Shown here piece after piece: positions 47,692 through 60,739 of a stretch of 64,000 nucleotides of DNA. Within the stretch, counting starts at the first letter, position 1; each line of letters opens with the position of its first letter. Made by a program: the position numbers and the translations under genes. Source of the DNA: Torreya grandis. Lineage: Eukaryota > Streptophyta > Pinopsida > Cupressales > Taxaceae. Under the pieces are notes generated by a model. It was given only the letters and a program-made list of their open reading frames with translations, was not told where the DNA came from and did no database searches. The stretch lies in assembly GCA_037957365.1 (NCBI GenBank), contig JARHVA010000349.1, forward strand, positions 4,204,501 through 4,268,500, in the 5' to 3' direction.

Positions 47692-50360
47692 GAGGGTTAA
47701 TCATGTATTTATATCAACCCTTTTAGATTAATAAATCACAACACTAGTAGGATATGTTTAATTTTCAAACTATATGAATATAGATAAGTGTACACTTACT
47801 TCATGACAAGATACTAACATTGATGATACTATTTATCTTGGATATTAGTGTCTAGGGAGAAAGAGAGTAGGTATAGGTTCAATACTTGTAGAGATAAAAG
47901 ATAAGTACATTTTAAACATTTTGGTCAAGATATAAGACCTAGGTCATCAACATAAGACTTGTCAGAATAATAAATATAGGTCAATGGGCACAAATATAGA
48001 GAAGATACAAGACTTCAGAAGTGATAAATGTAAAAAATTGAGAGGATTAGCCAAGGTCTAATTTTTCCAAGTGTACAAGATTGAGGTGATATATAATCAT
48101 AAAATATCATCTAAATTTATCCCCCTTTAATCTAGTAATGAAATCGATAGTTTAAGGGAAATGAATGTGTACCTAGGTGTGTATGCACACCTTACCTTTA
48201 TGTGTGCTCAAATTGAGTGCTTTACTGGTGACTGACCTATAACCAAGAGTATGATACAATATAAAATTAGTGTATATAATTTGGGTTGCAAGTACTTGAA
48301 ATAAATTGAAATTGAAATATCAAGGTTTAGAAGTATACTTGTGTGTTAATGTAACCACCTTACCTATTAGTAAGTTGTTTTGAGAAAGATGTATCATTCT
48401 AAGGATTTAAAACTTATATTAGGACATATACAAATAAATTTTAAATTAAATAATCCAAGGAAATATATATATAAAGATAGAGAGATATTGGAAGGCACAT
48501 GCCCCTAACTTTGGAAAAAATGTGAGTTACCACTTGATAGTTGAGATTAGCTCAATCATGCAACCCAATGATACTTATAACCTGGTGAGGCTGAATGATT
48601 AAGTCTAACCCAAAACATTGGAAATATTGAGTGATTTGATCACCTCAACCATACCAAAAGGTAAACCAACTATTGTAATAGATTGATTCAATAAAAGTCC
48701 ATAAAATATTAGTATGAAAAAGTTTGTGATATGGAAAGAATCCATAAAAGATTTTTGGAATCTTAAACTAAATTGAATTTTTCAATATTAGGCACATGTT
48801 GCATAACATATTCAATTTAGATATGTTTTGTGCAAAAAATATGTATAATAATAGTACCGATGTATATAATTATACCACAACTATGAATCTAAATCATATA
48901 ACTATGTGTTTTGGTCAATTTGGATAAATGTGTAAGTGTGGAGGACATTATTTCAAATCATTCCCCCAATATATATGGAGAAATATGAAACTTGATATAA
49001 GTAACAATGTGGAGGACATGTTTACAAAACATGCCACTACTGTAAACTAGAGATGATGAATACTAGATAAGTGTCGATAACATGATGCCCCCAGTGTAAT
49101 TTAGAAACTAATATAAGTACCTTACTAAACGAATGTGGGGAAAATGCTTCCAAATCATGACCCTATTGTAATTTGGAAATTGTGCCAAGGGTGGAGAACA
49201 TGTTTCTATGTCATTTCCACAAAAATATGCCCCCCACTTTGAGGTGATGGAAATATTAGAACTAATAATTACCTCACCTCAAAATGATAAGAAAATTATA
49301 TAATATATGAATGTAACCATGTATCATATAGAATAAACATGTATAGGTAGATATAACACTAAAGGACATAGAACCAATGTGATTCTAGGTAGGCCTAAGA
49401 TGCATGATAAAGATCAAGGAAACATATAGATAGTAATGATATAATATCAATAAGAAAACAAGCACACACACAAGAGAACTCAAAATCAAGTCAAAATATA
49501 ATGGTCTAAGGAGAATGAAAACAATGGGCGTTTTCAAATGCCACATAATCAAAGGAACATGACTTAGTCAAGTGTCAACAAAGGAAATAATTACATATTC
49601 AAATGTCCATACAAAAAATAATGACATATGAAAATGTCAATAAAATCACACATAGGCACAGGGCCACAAATAAAGGAACATATTAAAATTATTAAAAAAT
49701 GAATATAAGACACTCAAGGAAGTTAATATAGTAAATCATAAGAAACCAAAATAAACATGTCATGGTAGCTCATGGATCTAATGTGTTAGGAAAAGTATGT
49801 CAAGTGTATAAAATATGAGGTACCCTGTGTAATATATAGTCAAGGATAAAGGCATGTTTTAGTACGTATGTGAGCTCAAACATGATAATTTAGAGTGATA
49901 ATAAAATCATATAACCTATGTGTATCAATATCCAAGAAGCAGATGCCCCCAATGTCCATATGATGTGAGTGGAAGGAAATACCAACATTTTAAATATGAA
50001 TGTATCATGTGTTTGTGTATACATTTTATCATGCTTAGGTATAAGTATGACACATATATGTATGTAAGAGTAATTGAGTATGACATCCATAAATCATGGA
50101 AATAACATATAGATGCTAAAGATCCAATAGAACATGTAGGTGTCAAAAGTGTTTTTAGTTTTATGGTATTTTTGGAATTTTTTAAGAGGAAAGATCATTA
50201 TATGATGCCATCCAATGGATGTTCATAAATATCTCCTCCATTGTGAGATTTACAACTTTAAGTTGGAAATTTTACATTATTTTCATCATGATTGGATAGG
50301 TTGAAAATGTACATATCATGTTCCTCTTCACATTTTACATGTGTATAAGAAGATGTAATG
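47692..50360. other. No gene recognised
   Basis: AT-rich sequence, flank of element D. Phrases such as GATGCCCCCAGTGTAATTT and TGTAATTTGGAAATTGTGCC recall the 3' untranslated part of gypsy A, but no coding motif was found. Confidence 0.5.
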
Positions 50361-50366
50361 TTATCA

Positions 50367-51480
50367 TTATAAATATGTATTAATGGGCCTTTGTGAGGAA
50401 AGGAAATACCTTGCTGATTTGGATAAATTTTTTCTTCCCTTTGTTATATCCAAAGATTTCATAGTGTAAATGATTATGGAGATATGGTAGGAATAACCCT
50501 TTTGGAATTTTGTTATATTAAAGCCCATTTGGTGTAAGCATCTTACATTAAAATCAGTTTGTACTTGTAAAAGATCTCTATGGTTATTCCAAAAATAAGC
50601 ACCACCCATGTATAAGTTAATTGTTAAATCTTGTTGGCATGGATGCTTTTTGTGTTTTTAATTTTGAGATTCTTGTATAAGATATGGACCTTAAATTGGC
50701 CCCATGTTGAGTGCCATTTGAGAAATGGTCATATAGAGATTAGGGATACCTCCTTTTTTTTCATAATGCTCCTTAGGTAAGCTATCTCCCTCTTTTATAT
50801 GAGGGATAAATATTTTGTATTTGGATGGAGATATGTGACATTTTTTGGAATGAATAATTATGAAGAAAGCATATATATTCAAATAATTATATATATGGGT
50901 AAATGATTCATATTGTTTATCTAATGTTATTTCCTTTAATGTGGAAATAATAAATCTAATAAATAAATTATAATTCCAAATATGAGGGTCTAAATGCTTT
51001 CTCATATTTTCTACTTATGAATAGAATATTATAATCTTGAAAATACTCATTGCATTATTTGATGTTGTGCACATGTTCTAATGTAAATTTTATCACCTTG
51101 TTGATATTTAAAGCCATGAACAATGAATCTTCTAATTGTGATAAAATATGTAAAGAACCCTTTGGTAATTGTAGAACTAATTTTGAGCCTCATTGGAAAT
51201 ACTCATATGGAAAAATTTTAGCAATAGTTTTTCATCTTGTGCCCATTGACCAAAAGAATGTAAATAGCTAATCATGTGGTCTAAGGGACTTTGTGTCTCA
51301 AAAAGAGAGGTAAATTTGGTAATTAAAAATATTTTAGATAAGGATATTCAAGTATACATTATGTAAGATATTTAATATTTATTGAGGTGATATGGGCATT
51401 ATCATTATGGAAATCTATTTGAATTTAGAGCATATAAACTTTCTTTTAAATGTACCCAATAGTTCTCATTGTTAGCTACC
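50367..51480 (-). pseudogene. Gypsy G gag remnant (broken)
   Basis: On the minus strand GETWVANNENYWVHLK is followed by SYLHSFGQWAQDEKLLL and KFFHMSISNEAQN*FYN, then in the next frame QLPKGSLHILSQLEDSLF and MALNINK. This is the core of the Ty3/gypsy gag family (retrotrans_gag: KLLLKFFP, then EAxxWFYxLPxGSIxSWxxL), with the conserved Trp of WFY a TAG stop and a 1-base shift. The rest, two in-frame open stretches down to 50367, has residues such as IRFIISTLKEITLDKQYESF and is not recognised in detail. No protease or RT follows, so the element is truncated. Confidence 0.65.
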
Positions 51481-53219
51481 CAAGTTTCACCCTCTTAAAG
51501 AATACTATTCAAACCCTCCTCAAACTTGGAATAACATGGGATTGACCTATAGGTTGTGTATTACTTGTAGTCTAGAAGTGGTGATGTATCAATACTTGAC
51601 TATCCTCTATCACTTTATCCCTTAGACACACTTAGGAATCTAATGAAACTAGCAACTGATCAAAATTCTCAACAAAGTCTTAAGAATCAATGTTTCATGT
51701 GAAGTTTAGGTGGAAGTTTTATAACTTTAAGGCTAAGAGCCTATGTCTAAACAAGACACTATTATATCATTAAAAATTCAATAAAAAATCTACCTATCAA
51801 TGCTTCACACAACCTACATAGACTGATATTAGGACATTAATTTCATGAAAGGACCTATAAAATATAATGGAACTCATACATTATGAAAATCAACTATCAA
51901 AATGTATACTAACATTCAAACAAGAAGCATACAATTGTTCTTTTATTGATTCAAAGGCACAAGGTATAATTTTAGCAAAGATTTATTACACCCAATTGAG
52001 GGATGAGAATGAATATCTCAATTCCTCTTTATATAATGTTAATGAGAGAGGAGAAAAGGATCCGGGTGTAGGAGAGGCCATGAATGAGACCAAGGTGGCC
52101 ATATGGTAGTTATAGTAGTCATAATCACTCTTTCTATGCATTGATACTTATCTAATGAATCTATTTTGGCATTGAGGTGAGGTGTGGAGGATATAAATTA
52201 CATTTTTTACTCTATTTAGAGCATGACTATGCCCAAAATAGTCCATTACTTTTCTAATGATAGTTACAAAGTGCACATGGGGTGTGACTATGCTTTAAGA
52301 GACATTCAATAGCCTCTTCTCCAATGTGCATGTTGATTTACATTTAAAACTATCTCTATTTCTTGACAATGGTTTTCAACATGAAATATATTCACCTTAA
52401 TGTCAATTATAGATTCCCCATGGTGGCTCATTAATATCATAATCCCATTTTATTCCTTTTAGGACCTTCTACCTAATAATTAAGTAAGCCTCACCTAAAA
52501 TTTCCTCATCTTTATGCTCATCTACTCTTTGGATGATTGAGATAGTTGAAATATGATCTAAACTCATCTAAGAATGCTTGAAATATTCTCTGATTAACCT
52601 TTGTATCAACACTTATACCTTTAAATTATCTTTCATCTATAACTCATCTACCTTTCATGACTAGGCCACTTAAGCTAGCTCCATAGATTAGTTGATTATG
52701 AGAAATTAGTAGAGATACCTAAAGATAGATATATGAATAATTAAAACCTTTTAAGAGCATAAAAAGTCTTAAATCACATTTCCCATGGTTTATAATCCTT
52801 GACTAAGTGATGTAACCCATTTTCCACTTAAAACCCTATAAATTTACTCCTTCTAGAGGTTTTCATAAAACCTCCATACATGTAGGTACCATGGACATGA
52901 ATTATCCTAATTGGAAAACATTTTATAAGTTTTAGTAAAGTGATTAATTCATGATTAGATGCATATCTCACCAAATCTATCTAATCAAGTCCTTATTAGG
53001 GTTTTAGAGGGGTTGAAGAGTGCTTAGGAATCTTAGTGATGGTTCATAGAGATTAGACCTTGAATCTTTGAAATAATTACACTAAATACAAGTTGATAGA
53101 CCCTTATACCTCCCTTGAGGTTATTTAATTCCCATGAAAGGTTTCCATATAGTTGTGAGCATTTGAAAATGCTCCTCGGGTGGGAAGCATGGTTCTTGAG
53201 TAGTGATAGGGTGTCTACA
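51481..53219 (-). repeat. LTR-like segment and leader upstream of gag G
   Basis: The minus strand begins TGTAGACACCC at 53219, the same ten-base start as the gypsy A LTR, though what follows differs. A telomere-box-containing block (CTAAAACCCTAATAAGGAC) lies about 170 bp inside, and a GGAGCTAGCTTAAG segment near 52671-52690 recalls the U5 of element I. It lies just upstream of gag G, so a 5' LTR plus leader is likely. The LTR end and primer site were not found. A plus-strand open frame at 51867-52109 has no recognised likeness. Confidence 0.35.
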
Positions 53220-55110
53220 GACCAAAAAGGGAAACTATGGGAACTCTTTTGGAATCAAAGTGACCAAAAGGTCCTTAAACATCATGATTATCTCTTATAA
53301 GAATGTCTTATGTATCCTTGATTTTCAAATTATTCTCTACTCCACCTTCTAATGGTAGTATTCTAGTGGAGGTGTTAAACTAGTCTATTTAGGAACATGA
53401 ACCCTAAATGTTGGCCTTACCTTAGGGTTTTGAGGCACTTATACCTTGTCTTCAATTTCAATATCACCTTATATGTTTGATAGAGCATACATATTGGCTT
53501 GATTAGGCCATTTAACCTATTTTGAATGCATGCAACTCTTAATTTCAATATCTATGTCTATCTACATACATAACCAATCATAGAGGTCTATGTAGATGAC
53601 TGCTAGAGGGATATTTAGAATATTTAGAACTCATTCCCTCTCCTTAACCCCATGATACACATTAAAACTTCTCATTTATTTGATTTTAGGCTCAAATTAG
53701 TCTTCTTTGGCTTGTTTCATATAGTTTGATCCTTACACATGCTAGTCAATGAGTTTTCATGATTCGTAGAAGACCCAAGGGGACCTTAAAGACCATTTTA
53801 GGACCAAAAAACTTCATCTAGATGTGTTTTGGAGAAAGAATTCACAATCAAGTACATTATGGGTTTTTAAAAGGTTTCAAGATGTCCACAATATTAAATA
53901 TGGTTTGTAGTATATGAACATCCAAACTAGAACTACTTCCATGAAACTATAGTGCATTTACCCCTTTAACTTCCATTAATATCTTGGGGTCTTATGTAAA
54001 GGGTGTGTGGAGATAAGAGCATTGAAAGGTGACATTAGGGATTTGTGTTATACAATTTTAAAAACTTATTAATTATCATTCATAAAAAGTTATCCCCTAA
54101 ATGACTATCATTATTTCATGGATTTTTAGTCCATAGGGGGATTAAATTTCCCCAAGAGCCTTGATCCTAAGTCTCTTTATGGTGAAGTGTATGAACACTT
54201 GAAGTTGCATCTCATGTTGACTATGTTGAGGTTTTAGGGCTTGAGTAGGGTTTTGAGGCCATTTAGAGATTTTACTTACTTCTCCCCACTTGAAACCATC
54301 TTATCAAAACTTGAAACACTCTTACACATCTTTCATGCCCATCAACCTTGTTAGAAGGACTTAGGGAAGCTTCAAGATGGCATTAGGGTTTAAGACTAGG
54401 CCTAGATCTATCTTCTTTTGGCTTACCCTCAAGGGAATATGAATATAAATCTAGATGTTTCTTCCTTTAAGGGTATATGGGTGAATTAACCATCCTCTAA
54501 TATTGATTTATAACCACTTGTGGACTCTAGTCTTCTTGTAAGGCCTTTAAAACATGAATTCACTCCCCTATCCCTAGAATTAATTATCATAGACTAGGCT
54601 AGGTCTGAGACAAAATAATGGGTATACCCACTATTTTTATGACCTAAATAGGATAATTGGTGAATTTAACCACTCAAAATTATCATTCATATTAAGTTTG
54701 AATGCCTAGTCATGCCTATAGAGGCCTCAAACAACAATTTTATCCTAACTAGCTATAGGCTACTTGTAACTCTTAGTGGTTAGTAACATGAGGGTTTTAA
54801 GGGACTTTGTCCTTTTTTTATTGGGATGATAATTTTTATAAATTATCAATAATATGTCTCATGGATATATACACTCTCAGATAACAATTTCTAACATCTC
54901 TTCCTTTGCATATCTTTCCCTTCTTAGGCTTAAGGTTTATGCCCAGTTAGGGTCATTTGTCCTCAAGTCTGTATTTGGTGTCTTTTTCTCCCTTAGATGT
55001 GATGATTAATAATATTTATCTTCATTATTAGTTTTAATATTTCCCCTTATTGTATGAACATTGTCATTTATCCTAGGCAAGATGGAGGTCTCAATATGCA
55101 CCAACAATGT
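53220..55110. other. No gene recognised
   Basis: Unassigned AT-rich sequence between an LTR-like end and the palindrome. No coding motif and no clear long repeat were found. Confidence 0.5.
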
Positions 55111-55374
55111 TATATGCATTCATCTACCTACATTGACTATCTATAGGGTTTGAGCAACAAGCTTATAGGTGAAGAGGATGAATTAAAACTATTTGAAACC
55201 CCTATGACTTGTTAAAATTCTCATATACTTCCTTGTGGTATCTAATATATTATGTTCATACCACTTCATATACCCATGCGTGGTCTACACATAATGCTCT
55301 TGAAGGTTCTCACTTAGTATGCTAAGGGTGGTTTCTTATAGGTGGCCATTTTATACTTTAGTAGGGTATATGAC

Positions 55375-55432
<58 letters not shown>

Positions 55433-55696
55433 GTCATATACCCTACTAAAGTATAAAATGGCCACCTATAAGAAACCACCCTTAGCATACTAAGTGAGAA
55501 CCTTCAAGAGCATTATGTGTAGACCACGCATGGGTATATGAAGTGGTATGAACATAATATATTAGATACCACAAGGAAGTATATGAGAATTTTAACAAGT
55601 CATAGGGGTTTCAAATAGTTTCAATTCATCCTCTTCACCTATAAGCTTGTTGCTCAAACCCTATAGATAGTCAATGTAGGTAGATGAATGCATATA
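55111..55696. repeat. Near-perfect 586-bp palindrome with an AT centre
   Basis: The arms 55111-55376 and 55431-55696 are reverse complements with one mismatch in 266 bp. The centre is (AT)27 at 55377-55430, itself self-complementary, so there is no spacer. The flanks on the two sides are unrelated. Such a structure could fold into a long hairpin or cruciform. It may be a recent inverted duplication or an assembly/library artefact. Confidence 0.95.
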
Positions 55697-57790
55697 TATG
55701 ATTCCATGAGTTCATGGTTTTTGAGGGTTCTAAGGAAAGTTAGGTTTGCATGATATGGTTCAAATTTGGAATGAAGGGTAGCTGAGGGGATGATTATGCC
55801 TATGGAGTGACATGGGGGTTGGAACATGAAAAATATGGTTGAAACATAGTGCAATGGTGGTGACAACAACATGAAATGGAAAATGTATGAATATAACATG
55901 AATTGAAGTATGATAACCTCCCTAAGATAAACCACAGGAACCTTGAAGACCTTAATACACATACCTATCAAAAAATGATACTTTGGAGACCAGGCAAATA
56001 CACATGCAATTATGAATGAAACCTAGGAATATCTAAGAAACCTTAATATTGGCTAAGACATCTTAACCTTTGATAAATTGACTATATGAGCTTTGGAAGC
56101 AAGGAGGGTGGTTTCTAGGCCTATGAGGCTATCATGAAAGCTATGGAATATTTTTATAAGGTTTTAATGATGGCTCATCATTATTTCAACACTCTATTTC
56201 ATACTCTTGATCATATTTGAAGGTTTTAAGGGCACCATTGAATAACATAAAATCCTTCCTTATAACGAACTTCAAATGCATATGATCCTTTTCCTTGAAA
56301 ATACACTAAGAAGATAAGAGGCTAATGTGAATATCAACCTTGATGAGGAAGATTGGAACACCTAATTGATATTTTAATGTAGTTAACTTCCTTTGGAGAA
56401 AGCATCCAACACTTTACTTACTATCCAAATCTACCTGTAGACTATAGACCTTTCTAGTCTAGATGTTTGTTGGTTCCACAATCTCACATGTGTGAGCCAA
56501 ACACTAAAAAATTCATGGGAATTTATTTTGATACCTAAGAAAATAAAAACAACCATTAGTTTGGCCAAAAAAGTCAAAAACCCATGAAAACCATTTTATT
56601 CTACTTGGCTTATACAGACATGGATGATACTCAAATACCTTAAGTTATCAAGGAATGCTCATATATGTCAAGGGACCAATATGTAAAAATTCCCATGAAT
56701 GAAATCTGACCAAGTATACTTCCTCTAGCTAAGATTTTGGGTCTTCATTCTCTCTCCTTTGTGTGGTCTGAGAAAAAAGTTGAAGTGCTCTCCAAGCCTA
56801 CCAATGAGATTTATGGGAAGGTGGGTCTATTTTGAGCTCTCTAAGTACTAAAAAACTTTTTTTTCTCCTTCACTTGACATTATTGACTTCCCCCTGCATA
56901 TACCTAACTCCACCTAAGTTAGTATATACTGTATAGATCTGTAACATTCATAAAACCTCTAAATCCTATAATTTCTTGCATTCTTTCAAGTTTTAGACCA
57001 AAAACTATTGTTAATGATCATGATGGAGGGAAATTAGGATTCATGTGATGTTTTGAATTCCATCGAACAAATTAGGGAAGCTAAAAAGGCATAAATTGGC
57101 ACATGTGGGGCTCATTAGAGAGGATATTAAGTGTTGACTTTTGTGAGAATGGCTTCAATGGTGCATGAAATTCCTTAGTGACGGCCAAATGAACTTTGTG
57201 AAGTCTATTAAAGGCATAGATGATGGTTTAGTGGCAAATAAAGGTCAAATTAGCTCTCAACATGGTAAAAAATATTGATTTTAGAACATACACATGGACT
57301 TAAGGAGGCATATCAAATTAATATCATGCTAACATCTATGAGTAAACCTTTAGAATCTATCAAAGGCATAAATTGGGTCCCAATACACTTCATAATGTTA
57401 TCAAAATAATGAAAATGGATCATACTTTATATGATTGGGTAGATCATATATGTTCAATTGTTCTTCACTAGGCTACCTTCTTAATTCTCCTCCACCATGG
57501 CACCTTTGAATATTTAATTTTCATCAAACTGACCAAGGAACTTTATACACGTTCAAAAATTATGAAAACACTTGATACAAGTTGAAACAGAGGTAAGGAG
57601 GATCATCAATTATGTTATAGCATTAAAATAAAATAATCATGTTTGAACAACCAATCTCAAAATGATGAATTACAACCATGGAAACCAATGGTGGATCAAA
57701 AAATAAAAAGACAAATAAAAAAACAACTAAGCATGTGTAGAAGCACTTAGATAAAAGAGACAAACACTAACTACTATGTATAAGAATACC
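55697..57790. other. No gene recognised
   Basis: Unassigned sequence downstream (minus sense) of the gypsy B integrase. It may contain the 3' untranslated part or LTR of gypsy B, but no TGTAGACACC start, purine tract or duplicated LTR was found. Confidence 0.45.
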
Positions 57791-58790
57791 ATGATAAGAC
57801 TAATAACAATAATTGAGGAATATCCCATTGATAGGTATGGGAAGTTACTAACCATTCAACCTAGATAGTTAAAAAAAATTGCTTTCCTTACATTTAGTGA
57901 TGATATAAGGTGCACTCTAAAGACTCTCAAAATTTGAGTGTTTACCTAGCATAGAATGGTCTTCATCCTGCTTAAGTACTATGTCTTCTTATTTAAAGGT
58001 CTTGGATGAATCCCTTTTATCAAATGATATCTTGAATTGATGTTGAATAGGCTGCATGAAATTCATATCATTATCTCTCATTTTCTCTAACTATCCAAGC
58101 TCATTCATTCTTACTTCTATTGCATCATATTCCAAGACCTCAAGTTGGTGTGTAAGATCTAAGGCTAGTAGTTCAAGGGAAATGGGTACTTTTACCTCTC
58201 TACCATAAACAAGGAGGTAAGGAGAGTGACTAGTAGACCTCTTAGGTGAGACTATATCTTCTCATAAGTTAGTCTTTAACTTTGTGTGCCATTCTCTTTG
58301 ATTGTCCTCCATTATCCTCTTAATGATCCTTATCAAGTTTTTGTTGGTGGAATTTGCTAGGCCATTGTCTTATGGGTAGTAGTTGGAGGAATATTTGAGA
58401 TAGATGTCTTGGATAAGCACCCACTCACATAATTTAGCACTATTTAAGTCCAAGGTATTATATAATATGATGGTTGAAGGGATACTAAACTTGGTAACAA
58501 GACTATCATATAACTCCAAAACTGAGTTCAAATTAGCTTCTTTGAGTGTTGTTGCCTCCACCCACTTTGTGAAGTAATCAATGGCTATTAGAATCCAACA
58601 ATTCCAAACATTATAATGGGTATAGATCATGCCTATTAAGTATAAGCCCCATTTCATGAATGTTTATTCAACTTGGGTGGGTTGTAGTAGTAAGACAAAT
58701 AGCTTTTCTTTATCGGTGAACATGGCACACTTAGAACACTTTTTAACCCAAGCATGTGAGTCCCTGAATAATGTGGGATAAAATTATACT
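57791..58790 (-). pseudogene. Gypsy B integrase (broken)
   Basis: Zinc-binding residues HAWVKKCSKCAMF come first, then KWGLYLIGMIYTH, ILIAIDYFTKWVEATTLKEA, KFSIPSTIILYNT and KLCEWVLIQDIYLKYSSNYY. The first Asp of the catalytic triad is present (AIDYF), but the second, expected in SDN, is lost (LYN). The C-terminal part reads VPISLELLALDLTHQLEV, EDIVLKQDE and SAPYIITKCKESNF, the GPY/F-type tail with Gly replaced by Ala. Several Trp and Gln codons are stops. Confidence 0.85.
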
Positions 58791-59119
58791 ACTCTAATGA
58801 TCTTGGAGGCTATGGTATTGGTTGAAAAGTTCCCACCTATAGGCCCATCATGAAACTACTCTAATAACCTATCAATTTAACTTGATTTAACACACCTCAA
58901 GAGCATACCCCCTATGTCCTTGAATATAACTCCATCTACCAATATGTAAGGGATGGAATTTAGCCTAAAGTCTCTTATTTTGGTTCAATCTAAGCCCATA
59001 GGACATTGGCCTATTTGGATAAATTTCACCACATCATTGGTCTAGTTGAGATCGATCATGTTTATAGTTGTGTGCTAATTGTCATAGACTACTAACACCA
59101 TTTATTTTTCTTATTTAAC

Positions 59120-59720
59120 CTATGATACAAGATGTTCATATATTCCCTTACCTATGATCAATTTGGTAACTCTCACTTTAATATCATACTCCATACATTT
59201 TGTCACCCAGGTAACCCTCTTCTCACTTAAGTCCTTATTAAGTATGAAGTCCTTTATGCTTGGGTACACTGCCATCATAATGACTTTGTTGTTAGACACC
59301 ATGTGTCTAAACTTTTTAATCCCTCTCATAACAAGGGAATGTTTTTCAATAAATGTGTATCTTTCTTCATATATTTCTAATGCTTGACTGAAGAAAGCTA
59401 TTATTTGCTCTAGTCCTTCATCATTTTACTACATGAGCATAAAAGAAATGGCATTAGCTATGGAGAATGCATACATGAAAATCCCTTGCTAAAGTCAGGG
59501 TTGAGGAGGGTGGGAGTTTTGGATATGGCCTGATTTATTTCCTCAAAACTTCTTTTTCTTTCCTTGATCCATGATAACTCATTTTGCTTTTTGAGCATAT
59601 GAGTAAGTGGCTTCACCAACTCTGTAAATCCTAGAATGAATATCCTTATGAAGTTAATCTTTACCAAGAAGATCTACAAACCTTTCTTCTACTTGGATAT
59701 GGATAAGGATAGGATTTATT
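59120..59720 (-). pseudogene. Gypsy B RT connection and RNase H region (broken)
   Basis: The open pieces read VKINFIRIFILGFTELVKPL, WIKERKRSFEEINQAIS and TPTLLNPDFSKGF, the connection between RT and RNase H in gypsy pol. Then comes IKKFRHMVSNNKVIMMAVYP and WVTKCMEYDIKVRVTKLI, the C-terminal end of the RT-linked RNase H. The part with its first catalytic residues is decayed. Confidence 0.8.
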
Positions 59721-60600
59721 CAATTCTGTTAGGGTCAATGGAGAGGCCATCCTTTGACACAATATGTCCTAATAGTTTTCCCTCAAGAACTACAAATATG
59801 CATTTTTTGGGGTTTAAGGTGACCCCAGACTACTTGCACCTATCAAACACTAACCTTAAGTGTGCCATGTGATTTTTAGGCTCTTTTTAAAATATAGTGA
59901 TATCATAAAATTAAATTATCACCATCTCATTAATTATCCTTTATAAGGCAACATCCATTTCCCTTTAGAAATTTTCCCCTGCATTAGACATGCCAAAGGT
60001 CATCTTCATGTATGTATAGGTTCCCCACTTTTTTGTGAAGGCAGTCTTGTGTCTATATTATTCTCTCAATAATATTTGATTATACCTAGAGTATCCATCA
60101 AGTAAAGAGAATCTCTAAGATCCTAAAACCTTTTGAAGAATGTGATCCATAGATGGTAATGGATAATGGTATCTCAAAGACACCTTATTAAGATCCCTAA
60201 AGTCAACACACAATATATCCCCCAATTTTTATTCCTTAGAGGCACAAGATTTTCCACCCATCAGGAATGTTTAATATTTAATATGATCTTAGATTCATTC
60301 ACTTTTTTTAGCTCCTTTCTCATGAATACTTAAACTTTAGGGTTTACTAGTCTTTATTTTTGCCTTATCGATTTTGCCTTATTCTCCAATTCTATGGTGT
60401 ATTGGGCCTACTTAGGGTCAAAAAATTTCAAATAATGTTACTCCCATGAAAATACATCTATAAAATCCTAACATGAGGATATGAAATTATCTCTCTCATC
60501 CTTGGTATTCACTTTCCCAAACTTAAGCAATTTGTCTTTGAAAATAACTACCTTCTCATAATGTTACTCTTTGGTGGAAATACTCACCTTGTCCTTCCTC
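59721..60600 (-). pseudogene. Gypsy B pre-RT linker and reverse transcriptase (active site lost)
   Basis: The pre-RT part reads FKDKLLKFGKVNTKDERDNF and DFIDVFSWE, then AQYTIELENKAKSIR. RT motifs follow: WVENLVPLRNK, a SLLDGYSRYNQILLRE-like segment, KTAFTKKWGTYTYMKMTFGM and later LNPKKCIFVV and GKLLGHIVSKDGLSIDPNR. The catalytic Tyr-x-Asp-Asp box is degraded (FYDITIF in its place). Frame changes occur. The order and spacing leave no doubt about the family. Confidence 0.85.
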
Positions 60601-60739
60601 AATTAATAATATTCATTAAATATACTCTCCAATGTAACTAAACATTTTTTAAATTTATTTTTCCTCAACTAGATAATCTGATCACCAAACTAATGCTACA
60701 ATCTACCTTGGTTATTGTGATAGAATTTTGCTTCATGTT

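Noticed and set aside
3797..53219. One giant gypsy element with LTRs at 3806 and 53219, both starting TGTAGACACC
   Set aside because: Beyond the first ten bases the two LTR-like sequences do not match, so they are not a pair.
59154..59387. Plus-strand 77-codon frame
   Set aside because: Antisense of the gypsy B RNase H/connection region.
59636..59872. Plus-strand 78-codon frame
   Set aside because: Shadow of the gypsy B RT on the other strand, which gives clear RT motifs.
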